Source: Thermomonas aquatica (GTDB lineage Bacteria > Pseudomonadota > Gammaproteobacteria > Xanthomonadales > Xanthomonadaceae). From it: 64,000 nt of DNA. Every line of letters begins with the position of its first letter. The stretch's first letter is position 1. A program made the translations under genes and the position numbers. The DNA is taken from NCBI RefSeq assembly GCF_006337105.1, contig NZ_CP040871.1, forward strand, positions 1,302,001 through 1,366,000, read 5' to 3'. The notes under the pieces are model-generated. The model did not search any database. It was not told the DNA's origin and saw only the letters and a program-made list of their open reading frames with translations. Below, in pieces: positions 38,001-46,227 of this stretch.

Positions 38001-38639
38001 TCGCGCTACACCAAGTTTCACGCTGACGCCGACGGCATCGTGCCGGTTACCGATGAGTTGTGGTTTGAAGATGACGCGGCACTGCGCGTTCGCGAATTTC
38101 TGCTTGCCGTGTGGGGCAAGGACTCGCTTGAACAGAACATGGCGTTCCTGGCCGACAATCTGGGCCGCAAGTCCAGCGAATCGCCTGAGCAGGCGATCCG
38201 CCGCTATCTGGCGGACATGTTCTTCAAGGATCACCTGCAGACGTACAAGAAGCGTCCGATCTACTGGCTGTTCTCCAGCGGCAGGCAGGGCGCGTTCCAG
38301 GCCTTGGTGTATCTGCACCGTTACAACGCCGGCACGTTGTCGCGCCTGCGCGCGGAATACGTGGTGCCGCTGACCGGGAAGATGCAGAGCAAGATCGAAG
38401 CGCTGGAGCAAGACATTGCCGCGTCCAGCTCTACCGCACAACGCAACAAGCTCACCAAGCAGCTCGAAAAGCTGCGCAAGCAGCACCTAGAACTGCTGGC
38501 CTACGACGAGCAGCTGCGCCACTACGCTGATCAGCGGATTACGCTGGACCTGGACGACGGGGTGAAGGTGAACTACGGTAAGTTCGGCGACCTGCTTGCG
38601 GACGTAAAGTCAGTGGTCGGTAAGCAGGAAGAAGACTGA
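35085..38639 (+). CDS. pglX: BREX adenine-specific DNA methyltransferase PglX
   Basis: A 1184-residue N6-adenine methyltransferase that marks self DNA and is needed for BREX defence. AdoMet motif I is DPASGSGHI (about residues 309-317), and catalytic motif IV is ANPPYMG (about 484-490). The C-terminal region has a helical coiled segment (EALEQDIAASSSTAQRNK) and LAYDEQLRHYADQRITLDLDDG, typical of the family. The middle, about nucleotides 36,480-37,720, is visibly AT-richer than either flank and coincides with the expected target-recognition domain. No frameshift or homopolymer switch is seen. Two bases separate it from pglZ. Confidence 0.95.
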   Translation: MNTSNLKSYAPQARKDFIAAVTGRANLLGLSEAKGQLVVAEAKISGDLVMIAGRPWPVKVNEKRSKLIARMQTQGFSHTVEAVAYAWFNRLAALRYMEVHDYLGHGRRVLSNPQGGLPEVLTHALDLAESNALPGLSADTVRELTLANQDPELYRLILIAQCNALHQAMPFLFEQLGDETELLLPENLLLTDSVVAKLVQSIPEEDWQQIEIIGWLYQFYISEKKDQVIGKVVRSEDIPAATQLFTPNWIVKYMVQNSLGAQWLATYPDSPLKAQMAYYIEPAEQTVEVNAQLAAITPSALNPEELTLIDPASGSGHILVEAYDLFKAIYLERGYRQRDVAKLILEKNLFGLDIDERAAQLTGFALMMKARADDRQLFERGVKLNVMAMVDSTPFDADRLAQSMKLSDFGLQSSDLTELKRLFEHAKTFGSLIQVPEGLAKKLRALKLLSEAPSQDLFVSDALKCLGPLVQQAGLLATQYEAVVANPPYMGSKGMNPLVKKFAKDRFTDAKSDLFSCFLERGFSLAKNKGINAMVTMESWMFLSSYEKFRAIIFDKHTIACLAHFPYDSKRPTVMGINFGVNVMCCKKTFVAGYRAQYCCSRYYELNDDGVPIEFPTANERLNSLSASEFNSVPGRPLAYWVSTRVRDVFKNHPPLSGGWYSEGPCKSGNDEIYLRSHWEVDSRYIGATSNWRFCSKGGEFRKYFGNVDHVLRWTQSDQLHYRSDPIARITSEESRDKRGITWPIISAKAERGFRLLLEDELFNSVSPAIFPIGGEFGGGQFATLAFLNSCVAQYLLRIMNPTLALNVSNVLALPIFNAIDSVEQAERCVELCVNDWNGYERSSHFQCLPVLVNSEESASSLEASYTTWITQNRECIAQMKRLEEANNSLFIDSYGLGEELTPEVPLEQVALTTNPAYRYGGNLNDEELWIRFRQDTMAELVSYAIGCMMGRYSLDAPGLIYANSGNVGFDASRYTKFHADADGIVPVTDELWFEDDAALRVREFLLAVWGKDSLEQNMAFLADNLGRKSSESPEQAIRRYLADMFFKDHLQTYKKRPIYWLFSSGRQGAFQALVYLHRYNAGTLSRLRAEYVVPLTGKMQSKIEALEQDIAASSSTAQRNKLTKQLEKLRKQHLELLAYDEQLRHYADQRITLDLDDGVKVNYGKFGDLLADVKSVVGKQEED

Positions 38640-38641
38640 CC

Positions 38642-41257
38642 GTGGCGACGGAACTCAACGAACAGCGAATCAGCGAAGCGCTAGCAGCGTTGTTCGCCAG
38701 TGCCAACATCATCTTCTGGCATGACATCGATGGCGAGTTTGCCGATGTCTTGGACAAGTTGGAACTTGACCCGGTCAAGGTAATTCGTCTGCAGGATACT
38801 GCTGCGCTGGAGGTCAAGCGGCGCATTGAGTCCGACGGAGACGGTCGCTTCCTGCTGTACAGCAATCGCGCTGAGCCTGATCCAACGGCCGATTGGTTGC
38901 TGGATATCCGCCTGCGCTCCCATTCCTTCCGGGCGGACCTGACATCCATCCGATTGGAAGAGTTGGGGCTCAGCAGCGTGGCACTGGCGCCGCATATTCG
39001 AGCGCGCGCGAAGTTCCTTGCAGCGGAATCCCGTCGAAATCGGCTCAAGCGCTTGTTGCAGCCAATGGATGGCGCAGCTGATGTAGACCGCAAGATGATC
39101 GCGGTCACCCTGCGCTGTGACGAATCCGATCCCCTGTCCTTGGCGCTCCAGCTGTTGAGCGGACTTTCGGAAGGCGACGCCGCGATCGGCGAACCACCGA
39201 AGGCTTGGAGCGATCTGCAGGGTTATGGACTAGAGCAAGCGTTCTGGCAGCTGATCAAGGACACATTCGGCTACGAGTCACCGGAACCTAGCTTGGCCGA
39301 TCTGCTGCGTCGGATCCTGGTGACTGACTTCGCTCGCAGCCTTACCGGTGACCCGCCGGAGGCGCTTGCACACCTTCGTCTGAAGCATCCATCCTTCTCC
39401 GGGAACGCGTCTGTGCTGGCCGCGCGCTGGCGCAGCGACCTCAATCGCTACCGCGCGTATGCGGGGCTATCGGCAGCGGTCGCGCAGGATCTCAGAATCA
39501 GCGAACTGGTCAGTGGTTATTCGGCAGAGGACTTGCTGGATTGCATGACGTTTGCCCAAGTCGAGCGGCGCGTCATTCATGACCTCAAGGGGCGCGTGTT
39601 GCAGTTGGGCGGGGCCGCTGCGGACTCGATCCAGCCATTGATTGACCGCCGTCGTGACGGGCATTGGGCCGATGTCCGGCTGGGCGACGACAACGATGAA
39701 TTCCGGGCAGTAGCCAGTTGCTATGAAGCACTGGAAGCAGCCGCTGACTTCCTGGCGCTGAAGGAACGTCACGCCACCGGCATGACCTTCGCCAATGCCG
39801 AACACGCGGTGCAGCAGTACCGGGGCGAGCTCTATCGCTTCGACCAGCTGTATCGGCACTTCCACCATGCCTCCAGCCTGGTGGAACCCATGGGTTGGAG
39901 CGTGCTTCATGATCTGGACTCCCTGATCGAGTCGGCCTACTCAGGCTGGTTTATCCCGATGCTGTCTTCGGCTTGGGCCAGCATCGTCGAGAACGAAGGC
40001 GGCATGCTTGAGCACTGGAACGTCAACGGACTCCTGCCGCAGCAGCAGTTCTTCAACGATCACGTCGCGAATCAACTGGCGACCACCAAGCGGGTCTATG
40101 TCGTCATCTCGGATGCGTTCCGCTATGAAGCCGGCGAAGAGCTTACGCGGGAGCTGCGCCGCAAGAATCGCTTCACCGCCGAACTAAGCGCCATGCTGAG
40201 CGTATTGCCCAGCTACACCGCCCTTGGCATGTCAGCCTTGCTGCCGCATCACACCTTGGCGTACAAGCCGGGCGAAAGCCTTGATGTCCTGGTAGACGGA
40301 CAGCCCGCCGCGACGCTCGATGCGCGCAATGCGCAGCTAGGTCGGTATGACGGCATTGCCGTGCGTGCCGCCGACCTCATGGAGCTCGGAAAGACCAAGG
40401 GCCGTGAGTTGGTCGGTGACCACCGGGTGATCTACGTCTACCACGACCTGATCGATATGACCGGCGACAAGCAGGGCTCCGAAGGCAAGACGTTCGATGC
40501 GGTGTCGCAGACCTTGATTGAGCTCAATCGAATCATTTCCTTCATCATCAACAATCTCAACGGCTCCATGGTGCTGGTCACGGCGGATCACGGCTTTCTC
40601 TATCAGGAGTCGCCGCTGGATCAAGCCAGCAAGGCTTCGCTTGGCGACAAGCCCGCAGGCACGTTGCGGGCGAAGAAGCGCTATCTCATTGGGCGTGATC
40701 TGGCAAAAAACACCGCTGTATGGCAAGGATCCACTGCTACAACAGCAGGTACCGAGCCTGGCGCCGGTAGCGTGGACTTCTGGTTGCCCAAGGGCGCGAT
40801 GCGCTTCCACTTCGCAGGTGGCGCGCGCTTTGTGCATGGATCGGCGATGCCACAAGAAGTCATCGTGCCGATGATTACCGTACGCGTGTCTGAGTCCGAG
40901 AAAGCACGCAGCCGCTCCGTGGAAGTGAGCGTAGTAGGCGCTTCCAGCAAGATCGTGACCAACAAGCAGCGACTCGACTTGATCCAGTCGGAACCAGTGA
41001 GTCATCAGGTACGTCCACGAACCCTCAAAATTTCCTTGCGCGACGGCGACACGCTGATCAGCGATGAGGCGACGGTGACATTCGATAGCACTTCAGCGGT
41101 GTTGGCGGAGCGCATCAAGCAGATCTTTTTGACTGTGCGGTCGGGCTCTTATGATCGTCACAAGGACTACTACCTCGTAGGGCGCGATGCAGCGACCAGC
41201 GTAGAGGTTTTGCGCGCGGCGTACCGAATTGACCTGGCGTTCTCCAATGACTTCTGA
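38642..41257 (+). CDS. pglZ: BREX alkaline phosphatase-fold protein PglZ
   Basis: An 871-residue type 1 BREX PglZ, with an alkaline phosphatase-superfamily core near residues 480-760. VVISDAFRYEAGEELTREL (about residue 487) and LVTADHGFLYQESP (about 645) are the metal-binding motifs; metal-dependent nuclease activity has been reported for relatives. The start is GTG at 38642, two bases after the pglX stop. The stop overlaps brxL by 11 bases. Confidence 0.94.
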   Translation: MATELNEQRISEALAALFASANIIFWHDIDGEFADVLDKLELDPVKVIRLQDTAALEVKRRIESDGDGRFLLYSNRAEPDPTADWLLDIRLRSHSFRADLTSIRLEELGLSSVALAPHIRARAKFLAAESRRNRLKRLLQPMDGAADVDRKMIAVTLRCDESDPLSLALQLLSGLSEGDAAIGEPPKAWSDLQGYGLEQAFWQLIKDTFGYESPEPSLADLLRRILVTDFARSLTGDPPEALAHLRLKHPSFSGNASVLAARWRSDLNRYRAYAGLSAAVAQDLRISELVSGYSAEDLLDCMTFAQVERRVIHDLKGRVLQLGGAAADSIQPLIDRRRDGHWADVRLGDDNDEFRAVASCYEALEAAADFLALKERHATGMTFANAEHAVQQYRGELYRFDQLYRHFHHASSLVEPMGWSVLHDLDSLIESAYSGWFIPMLSSAWASIVENEGGMLEHWNVNGLLPQQQFFNDHVANQLATTKRVYVVISDAFRYEAGEELTRELRRKNRFTAELSAMLSVLPSYTALGMSALLPHHTLAYKPGESLDVLVDGQPAATLDARNAQLGRYDGIAVRAADLMELGKTKGRELVGDHRVIYVYHDLIDMTGDKQGSEGKTFDAVSQTLIELNRIISFIINNLNGSMVLVTADHGFLYQESPLDQASKASLGDKPAGTLRAKKRYLIGRDLAKNTAVWQGSTATTAGTEPGAGSVDFWLPKGAMRFHFAGGARFVHGSAMPQEVIVPMITVRVSESEKARSRSVEVSVVGASSKIVTNKQRLDLIQSEPVSHQVRPRTLKISLRDGDTLISDEATVTFDSTSAVLAERIKQIFLTVRSGSYDRHKDYYLVGRDAATSVEVLRAAYRIDLAFSNDF

Positions 41258-43316
41258 CAACACACTTGATTCGTCACCCGCGAACGATGGCGAGGCACAG
41301 CCTTCTCGGGATCTGGATGAACTGCTGAATCGGCACTTCGCCGGCAAGGTGGTACGCAAAGACTTGACCAAGCTGGTCAAGGAAGGCGCGAACGTCCCGG
41401 TCTACGTGCTGGAGTACCTGCTTGGCATGTATTGCGCCTCGGATGACGAAGCCACTATCCAAGCGGGCATGACGACCGTCAAACGCGTGCTGAGCGAGAA
41501 CTACGTCAGGCCGGATGAAGCGGAGAAGGTCAAGTCGAAAATCCGCGAGAGCGGCACGTACCGGATCATCGACAAGGTCACGGTCAAGCTCAATGATAAG
41601 CGCGACGTCTACGAGGCTCTTCTATCCAATCTTGGGGTGAAGAACGCCGAGATTTCGCATCGCTTCGTACGTGAATTCGAGAAGCTATTGGCCGGTGGCA
41701 TTTGGTGCATCGTGACGCTGCGCTACGTCTACGAAGAGAACCAGAAAGGATCGCCCTTCGTCGTTGAGGATCTCAAGCCGATCCAGATGCCGAACATGGA
41801 CATGCAGGCGCTGTTCGAGGGACGCAAAGCGTTTACTGACGAACAATGGATCGATGTCCTGCTGCGTTCCACGGGTATGGAACCGACGACGTTTGAACGC
41901 AGAGCCAAATGGCACCTGCTGGCACGCATGATTCCGTTGGTCGAGAACAACTACAACTATTGCGAGCTTGGACCACGCGGCACCGGCAAGAGCCACATCT
42001 TCAAGGAAATCAGCCCGAACAGCATCCTGGTATCAGGTGGACAGACGACCGTCGCCAACCTGTTCTACAACATGGCTGCGCGGACAGTGGGATTGGTGGG
42101 TCTATGGGATGTCGTGGCCTTTGACGAGGTCGCAGGAATCCGTTTCAAGGACCAGGACGGGGTTCAGATCATGAAGGACTACATGGCATCCGGCTCATTC
42201 AGCCGGGGCCGTGAGTCGATCAATGCCAATGCGTCGATGGTGTTCATCGGCAACATCAACCAGAGTGTCGAGTCGCTGGTCAAGACCTCGCACCTGCTCG
42301 CGCCGTTCCCGGATGTGATGATCGATTCGGCCTTCTTCGATCGCTTCCATGCCTATGTACCTGGCTGGGAGATCCCGAAGATGCGACCGGAGTTCTTCAC
42401 CAATCAATTCGGTTTGATCGTCGACTACCTGGCCGAGTACTTGCGGGAGATGCGCAAGCACAGCTTCTCAGATGCCATTGACCGCTACTTCAAGCTGGGT
42501 AACAACCTCAACCAGCGAGACACGATTGCCGTTCGGCGGACCGTATCCGGTCTGCTAAAGCTGCTATGCCCGCATGGTGAATACGACAAGGAGCAAGTCC
42601 GTCAGTGCCTGGAATACGCACTAGAGACCCGACGCCGGATCAAGGAGCAGCTGAAGAAGATAGGCGGGATGGAGTTCTATGACGTCCACTTCTCCTATAT
42701 CGACCTGGAGAGCCACGAAGAACGATTCATCGCCGTCCCAGAGCAAGGTGGCGGCGGACTGATCCCTGAAGGAGGCAGCGCTCCCGGTACGTTGCACACC
42801 ATCACAATGGGGCAATCCGGAATGCCAGGTGTATACCGTTTGGAAATCCAGACGATGGCAGGGAATGGAAAGCTATCCATCTCTGGATCAGCAGCCAAAG
42901 AATCGGTTCGTGTGGGATTCGACTATTTCAAGGCCAATGCCAGTCGGGTGAGCGCCTCCATCAAGCCCAGTGAACAAGACTTCCATTTTCACTTGGTCGA
43001 ACTTCAGAACATTGGTGCACCGCAAGCGATGACGTTATCCAGCTTCGTTGCCCTGTGTTCAACAGGGCTTGGGCGATCCGTGCAGAGCCAGATGGTGATC
43101 CTGGGTGACATGTCGCTAGGAGGAACCATAAGCCCCGCACGCAACCTGGCAGAGTCGATGCAAGTTGCATTCGACGCGGGCGCTAAACGGATCCTGCTGC
43201 CCATGAGCAGCGTTGGGGACATTCCTTCGGTACCTGGGGAACTGTTTGCGAAGTTCCAGACGAGCTTCTACTCGGATCCAATAGATGCGGTGTTCAAGGC
43301 TCTTGGCGTGGACTAG
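41247..43316 (+). CDS. brxL: BREX Lon-like ATPase BrxL
   Basis: A 689-residue AAA+ protein ending the type 1 BREX operon. Walker A is LGPRGTGKSHIF (about residues 240-251) and Walker B is VVAFDEVAG near residue 290. The C-terminal domain resembles the Lon protease fold (GDMSLGGTISPARNLAESM, AGAKRILLPMSS), but I cannot see the canonical Ser-Lys pair: Lon's GGLKEK lysine aligns with RNLAES. BrxL is known to form DNA-binding hexameric rings, consistent with loss of proteolysis. The start is Met at 41247 overlapping the pglZ end. Confidence 0.93.
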   Translation: MTSDNTLDSSPANDGEAQPSRDLDELLNRHFAGKVVRKDLTKLVKEGANVPVYVLEYLLGMYCASDDEATIQAGMTTVKRVLSENYVRPDEAEKVKSKIRESGTYRIIDKVTVKLNDKRDVYEALLSNLGVKNAEISHRFVREFEKLLAGGIWCIVTLRYVYEENQKGSPFVVEDLKPIQMPNMDMQALFEGRKAFTDEQWIDVLLRSTGMEPTTFERRAKWHLLARMIPLVENNYNYCELGPRGTGKSHIFKEISPNSILVSGGQTTVANLFYNMAARTVGLVGLWDVVAFDEVAGIRFKDQDGVQIMKDYMASGSFSRGRESINANASMVFIGNINQSVESLVKTSHLLAPFPDVMIDSAFFDRFHAYVPGWEIPKMRPEFFTNQFGLIVDYLAEYLREMRKHSFSDAIDRYFKLGNNLNQRDTIAVRRTVSGLLKLLCPHGEYDKEQVRQCLEYALETRRRIKEQLKKIGGMEFYDVHFSYIDLESHEERFIAVPEQGGGGLIPEGGSAPGTLHTITMGQSGMPGVYRLEIQTMAGNGKLSISGSAAKESVRVGFDYFKANASRVSASIKPSEQDFHFHLVELQNIGAPQAMTLSSFVALCSTGLGRSVQSQMVILGDMSLGGTISPARNLAESMQVAFDAGAKRILLPMSSVGDIPSVPGELFAKFQTSFYSDPIDAVFKALGVD

Positions 43317-43347
43317 CGCCGCTCATGACCCTGCGACAGAAAGCCGA

Positions 43348-43363
43348 GTAAGTTTTTTCTTAC
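43348..43363 (+). terminator. weak hairpin after brxL
   Basis: A five-base stem, GTAAG with CTTAC, flanks a T6 loop 32 bp after the brxL stop. It is too small to be a sure terminator. A better hairpin stands further down at 43517. Confidence 0.25.
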
Positions 43364-43516
43364 GCCAATACAGATACTTGTGAGACGAGATGCAGTCAGA
43401 CAGGTAATTGACTTACGAAACAAGCCAATGACACGTCAGCAGCACAACAAGAGCAAGCACGTGCACTAACCGTTTTATTCCGCTTGCTTCGCTCGCAGCA
43501 TCAAACTCTCTCTAAC

Positions 43517-43547
43517 GCCGGTGAAGGCAACTTCACCGGCATTTTTA
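43517..43547 (+). terminator. hairpin terminator / leader stem before the relaxase gene
   Basis: A perfect 10-bp stem, GCCGGTGAAG (43517-43526) with CTTCACCGGC (43531-43540), closes a GCAA tetraloop and is followed by ATTTTTATT. It could end BREX transcription. It lies only 24 bp before the relaxase start, so it could also sit in that gene's leader. Confidence 0.7.
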
Positions 43548-43570
43548 TTGACTTAAGAAAGGGTAACCCT

Positions 43571-44320
43571 ATGAACGCACTGCACTTTGGCATCCGAAGT
43601 GGAAAACGAGGCACCGCTTCCACGCACCTGTCCTATGTCACCAGAGGAGGTCGCCACGCGAAACGTGGCGACTTGGTGGACACGGGTTACGGCAACATGC
43701 CTAGCTGGGCCCAAGACAACCCCAGCTTGCTGTGGAAGGCGTCAGACACTTACGAGCGGAAAAACGGCTCGACCTTTCGCTCATTCATCATTTCCCTGCC
43801 CAATGTCCTCACGATCGAGCAGCTGAGAGAGCTGGCACGGGATGAGGCGCAGCGGCTGGCGGGCATTAAGCCATTCCAGTTCGCCTTGCATCTGCCCTCT
43901 TCTTCACTCGAGAACGAACCGAATCCGCACGTGCACATCGTGATTTGCGACCGGCTTCCCGACGGGATCGAACGAGCCCCTGAACAGATGTTCCGACGGT
44001 ACAACGCTCAACAGCCTGAGCGCGGCGGCTGCAAGAAGGATACAGGTGGACTTCCACCCTCGGAACTGCGTAAGGCGATGCGCGCGATGCGAGAGGCAGC
44101 GGCGAACAATATCAATCGCACACTAGAACGATACGGCCATGACCTCCGGATCGAGCATAGGACACACAAGGAACGCGGAGTCGACAGTCCACCTGAGCGG
44201 TATCTCGGGCCGACCAAGATACGATTGATGTCGGATGCAGACCGGGCAACCTACATCCAGAAACGGCGTGTTCGCCGCCGAGGGGTACCCCCGCAGCCAG
44301 AGATCAATACCCAGGCTTGA
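43571..44320 (+). CDS. MobA/MobL family relaxase
   Basis: A 249-residue protein of the MobA/MobL (MOBQ) relaxase family, which nicks DNA at oriT and starts conjugative transfer. The metal-binding HUH motif is NPHVHIVICDR (His120, His122), with an additional His107, and an N-terminal tyrosine in THLSYVTRGGRH. Family members are usually much longer, with a C-terminal primase or helical domain; only the relaxase core is present. The ATG at 43571 was chosen over an upstream extension because it begins at the conserved region. No coupling protein or mating-pair genes are nearby, so mobilisation in trans is implied if it is active. Confidence 0.8.
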   Translation: MNALHFGIRSGKRGTASTHLSYVTRGGRHAKRGDLVDTGYGNMPSWAQDNPSLLWKASDTYERKNGSTFRSFIISLPNVLTIEQLRELARDEAQRLAGIKPFQFALHLPSSSLENEPNPHVHIVICDRLPDGIERAPEQMFRRYNAQQPERGGCKKDTGGLPPSELRKAMRAMREAAANNINRTLERYGHDLRIEHRTHKERGVDSPPERYLGPTKIRLMSDADRATYIQKRRVRRRGVPPQPEINTQA

Positions 44321-44363
44321 AGTCCCATGAGTCTGAGTTTTCCGCACCCACGCACAAGCGAAC

Positions 44364-44399
44364 CGCGCTATTCGTGCAACTAATCGCACAAATAGCGCG
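44364..44399. repeat. 14-bp inverted repeat downstream of the relaxase
   Basis: CGCGCTATTCGTGC (44364-44377) and GCACAAATAGCGCG (44386-44399) form a hairpin with one mismatch around an 8-nt loop. It could be part of an origin of transfer or a regulatory site. No poly-T follows, so it is a poor terminator. Confidence 0.55.
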
Positions 44400-44434
44400 C
44401 TTTCAGAGCCTGCGAAACGAAAAAAGAGAGGACC

Positions 44435-44462
44435 TGCCAACTTCCCCTACAGGGGGTTGGCA
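44435..44462. repeat. bulged inverted repeat
   Basis: TGCCAAC (44435-44441) pairs with GTTGGCA (44456-44462), and inside it CCCCT pairs with AGGGG around an AC turn, with a TT bulge. It lies 36 bp after the preceding inverted repeat, in the 281-bp gap between the relaxase and radC. Confidence 0.5.
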
Positions 44463-44601
44463 AGCCTCCTGAAGGCAACAAGCGCGGTTAGTCACGCCAT
44501 GATCCGGTGCTCGTCACTTCAGCGTCCATCCCACAGCATTCACCGGTCGCAAGCGAGTGTCTTCGGGCCAACGTGAATTTCCGCCCCAAACGTGGTGCGG
44601 G

Positions 44602-45105
44602 TCAGACCTGCCCCGCCGCCGCCATGCTGAGCGTCTGATTTCCACCGACGATGACGTGGTCAATCATGCGGACGTCGACTAAAGCCAACGCCTGTTTCAC
44701 CCGAGCAGTCACGACCCGATCTGCGGCAGAGGGAGTGACGTCACCAGATGGGTGGTTGTGCGCCACGATGACGGCTGCCGCGTTGTGCCGTAAAGCTGCC
44801 TTGACGATCTCGCGGGGGTGCACTTCAGCCCCGTCGATCGATCCCATGAAGATCTCTGCATAGGTAATCAGCCTATGGCGGGTATCAAGAAACGCGGTTG
44901 CAAATATCTCCCGCTCCGCTCCACCAAGCTTGTCCCGAAAGTACGCTTGCGCAGTGGCAGGCTCCACGAATGATTCACCACGCTGCACCCTGGCCTCCAC
45001 CAGCAAGCGCGCCGCAGCATGGATCGTGTCAGCACAGGCCGGTGTATAGCGACGTCTCGGACCCTTTACGTAAAGGGTGTTGCTGTCGTTCTGTTGCTCT
45101 GCCAT
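44602..45105 (-). CDS. RadC family (JAB/MPN-type) protein
   Basis: A 167-residue RadC/DUF2466 protein with the metalloprotease-like motif VAHNHPSGDVTPSAAD (His116, His118, Asp129) and EVHPREIVKAALRHNAAAVI before it. Such short RadC proteins, lacking the N-terminal HhH domain of chromosomal RadC, are typical of integrative elements and defence islands; no biochemical role is established. The start is Met at 45105, where family similarity begins. A GC hairpin separates it from the small membrane-protein gene upstream. Confidence 0.88.
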   Translation of the reverse strand: MAEQQNDSNTLYVKGPRRRYTPACADTIHAAARLLVEARVQRGESFVEPATAQAYFRDKLGGAEREIFATAFLDTRHRLITYAEIFMGSIDGAEVHPREIVKAALRHNAAAVIVAHNHPSGDVTPSAADRVVTARVKQALALVDVRMIDHVIVGGNQTLSMAAAGQV

Positions 45106-45131
45106 GAGTGATCCCCCTCTAAATGTAAAGA

Positions 45132-45154
45132 CGCCGGGACGTAATGTCCCGGCG
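45132..45154 (-). terminator. GC hairpin upstream of radC
   Basis: A perfect 9-bp stem, CGCCGGGAC with GTCCCGGCG, around GTAAT. On the minus strand it is followed by TCTTTACATTT. It lies between the 42-residue protein gene and radC and may act as terminator or attenuator. Confidence 0.65.
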
Positions 45155-45182
45155 GTTGTCTGCCTCAGCCCAAGGTGATTTG

Positions 45183-45311
45183 TCACAAGCCCTTGGCGCC
45201 AGTCTCTTTCCGTTGCGCCGCTGAAATCAGTTCGTCCAAGTTCTTCAGGCATTCAATCGCGCCCAAGAGTGCAAGTCCGTAGACCACAAACGCTCCAATC
45301 ATCTTGAACAT
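45183..45311 (-). CDS. 42-residue predicted single-pass membrane protein
   Basis: A short gene, supported by AGGAGG seven bases before its ATG at 45311. The product is MFKMIGAFVVYGLALLGAI followed by a charged helix with ECLKNLDELISAAQRK, so one membrane segment and a cytosolic tail. No family is recognised. It begins 12 bp after the stop of the metal-binding protein gene and so is probably in the same unit. Confidence 0.6.
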   Translation of the reverse strand: MFKMIGAFVVYGLALLGAIECLKNLDELISAAQRKETGAKGL

Positions 45312-45323
45312 CGCTTGGCCTCC

Positions 45324-46217
45324 TCAGCGCTGCGCCGCCTGAGGCATTCGGGTCTCGAGCCGGTCCTTGAGACCTCTCCGAAGTGGGCCTGCGGCCGGTG
45401 TCACGCTCACCTCAAGCTCGTCTTCCGGAAAGAACTCCGCCACGACCGCTGGAACATCCTCTTCCAACTCCTCGAATGCCCCATTGGCAAACCCGAGGCG
45501 TGCGGCCGTGTCCAACGCGTCCTGATCGAAACCAGAGTCTCGTCGAACTGCATCCCAACGCCGTGCTTCGGTGATGCCCTCTTCCAGCGTTATGCCGGAT
45601 CTGATCACCAGGTCAACGTAGAAAATCGGCGCACGATGGCTTTGGGTCGTGGACTTGCCCCTGAGCTTCAGCTCCAGCGGCAGGCAAGCCAACAATCCTC
45701 CGGAGACCGCATGGAAGTACTGCAGGCGAGCGGCCAAGGTACGGATCGTGTTGAACGACGTGGTACGCAGCACGAAGGTGCCGGTCTCATCCTCATCCCC
45801 GATGCGCACGTTGAAGCGGGCGTACGGCTTGCACTGGCCTTCCGCGAAGCGGCAGGTATCCGACCCTGGACACGGCAACGTTTCGATGCCGTCCTGGCCT
45901 GATCGCCTGCAGCTCTCGCCATTGCCCACGCACACCGGGCGGCCGGTGGTGCGGTCGAACAGGTTGTAGTCGGCACGCAGGTTCAGGCTGGGATCGTTGA
46001 ACAGGAGTCTCACGGGCAAACTCCGCAGCTTGCCGCCGGTCTGCTGGCGCAGGACTTCGTCGAGGGGATGCAACAGCCAGCCCTCGCGGTTCTGGACCTG
46101 ACTGGTCAGGGTGAACTGGTCGTCCTTCTCCGGCAGGCGCTTGCCGTTGCGCTCGACCACGCGCCCGATGGAGATCCGCCCCACGACCGGCGGGGTGATT
46201 GCAAAGCCTTTCAGCAT
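45324..46217 (-). CDS. ICE-associated metal-binding protein (recombination-directionality-factor-like)
   Basis: A 297-residue protein of a family common in integrative elements, sometimes labelled hydrolase or metal-binding protein. FAITPPVVGRISIGR is the usual start. A cysteine cluster at about residues 95-130 (CVGNGESCRRS, LPCPGSDTCRFAEGQCKPY) looks like a zinc site. TSFNTIRTLAARLQYF and LELKLRGKSTTQSHRAPIFY are conserved. A gp3-like recombination directionality role has been suggested for such proteins, which I treat as inference. It is transcribed after yqaJ, with a 10-bp gap. Confidence 0.7.
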   Translation of the reverse strand: MLKGFAITPPVVGRISIGRVVERNGKRLPEKDDQFTLTSQVQNREGWLLHPLDEVLRQQTGGKLRSLPVRLLFNDPSLNLRADYNLFDRTTGRPVCVGNGESCRRSGQDGIETLPCPGSDTCRFAEGQCKPYARFNVRIGDEDETGTFVLRTTSFNTIRTLAARLQYFHAVSGGLLACLPLELKLRGKSTTQSHRAPIFYVDLVIRSGITLEEGITEARRWDAVRRDSGFDQDALDTAARLGFANGAFEELEEDVPAVVAEFFPEDELEVSVTPAAGPLRRGLKDRLETRMPQAAQR

Positions 46218-46227
46218 GGGAGTTCTC

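Noticed and set aside
41247..43316. BrxL as an active Lon protease
   Set aside because: The Lon Ser-Lys dyad is not visible in the C-terminal domain; DNA-linked AAA+ activity is more likely.
30200..44460. CCCTGTAGGGG near 30,203 and its reverse complement near 44,446 as boundaries of a mobile BREX unit
   Set aside because: The shared 10-11 bases are near-palindromic and GC-rich, so a chance match is likely, and no longer homology surrounds them.
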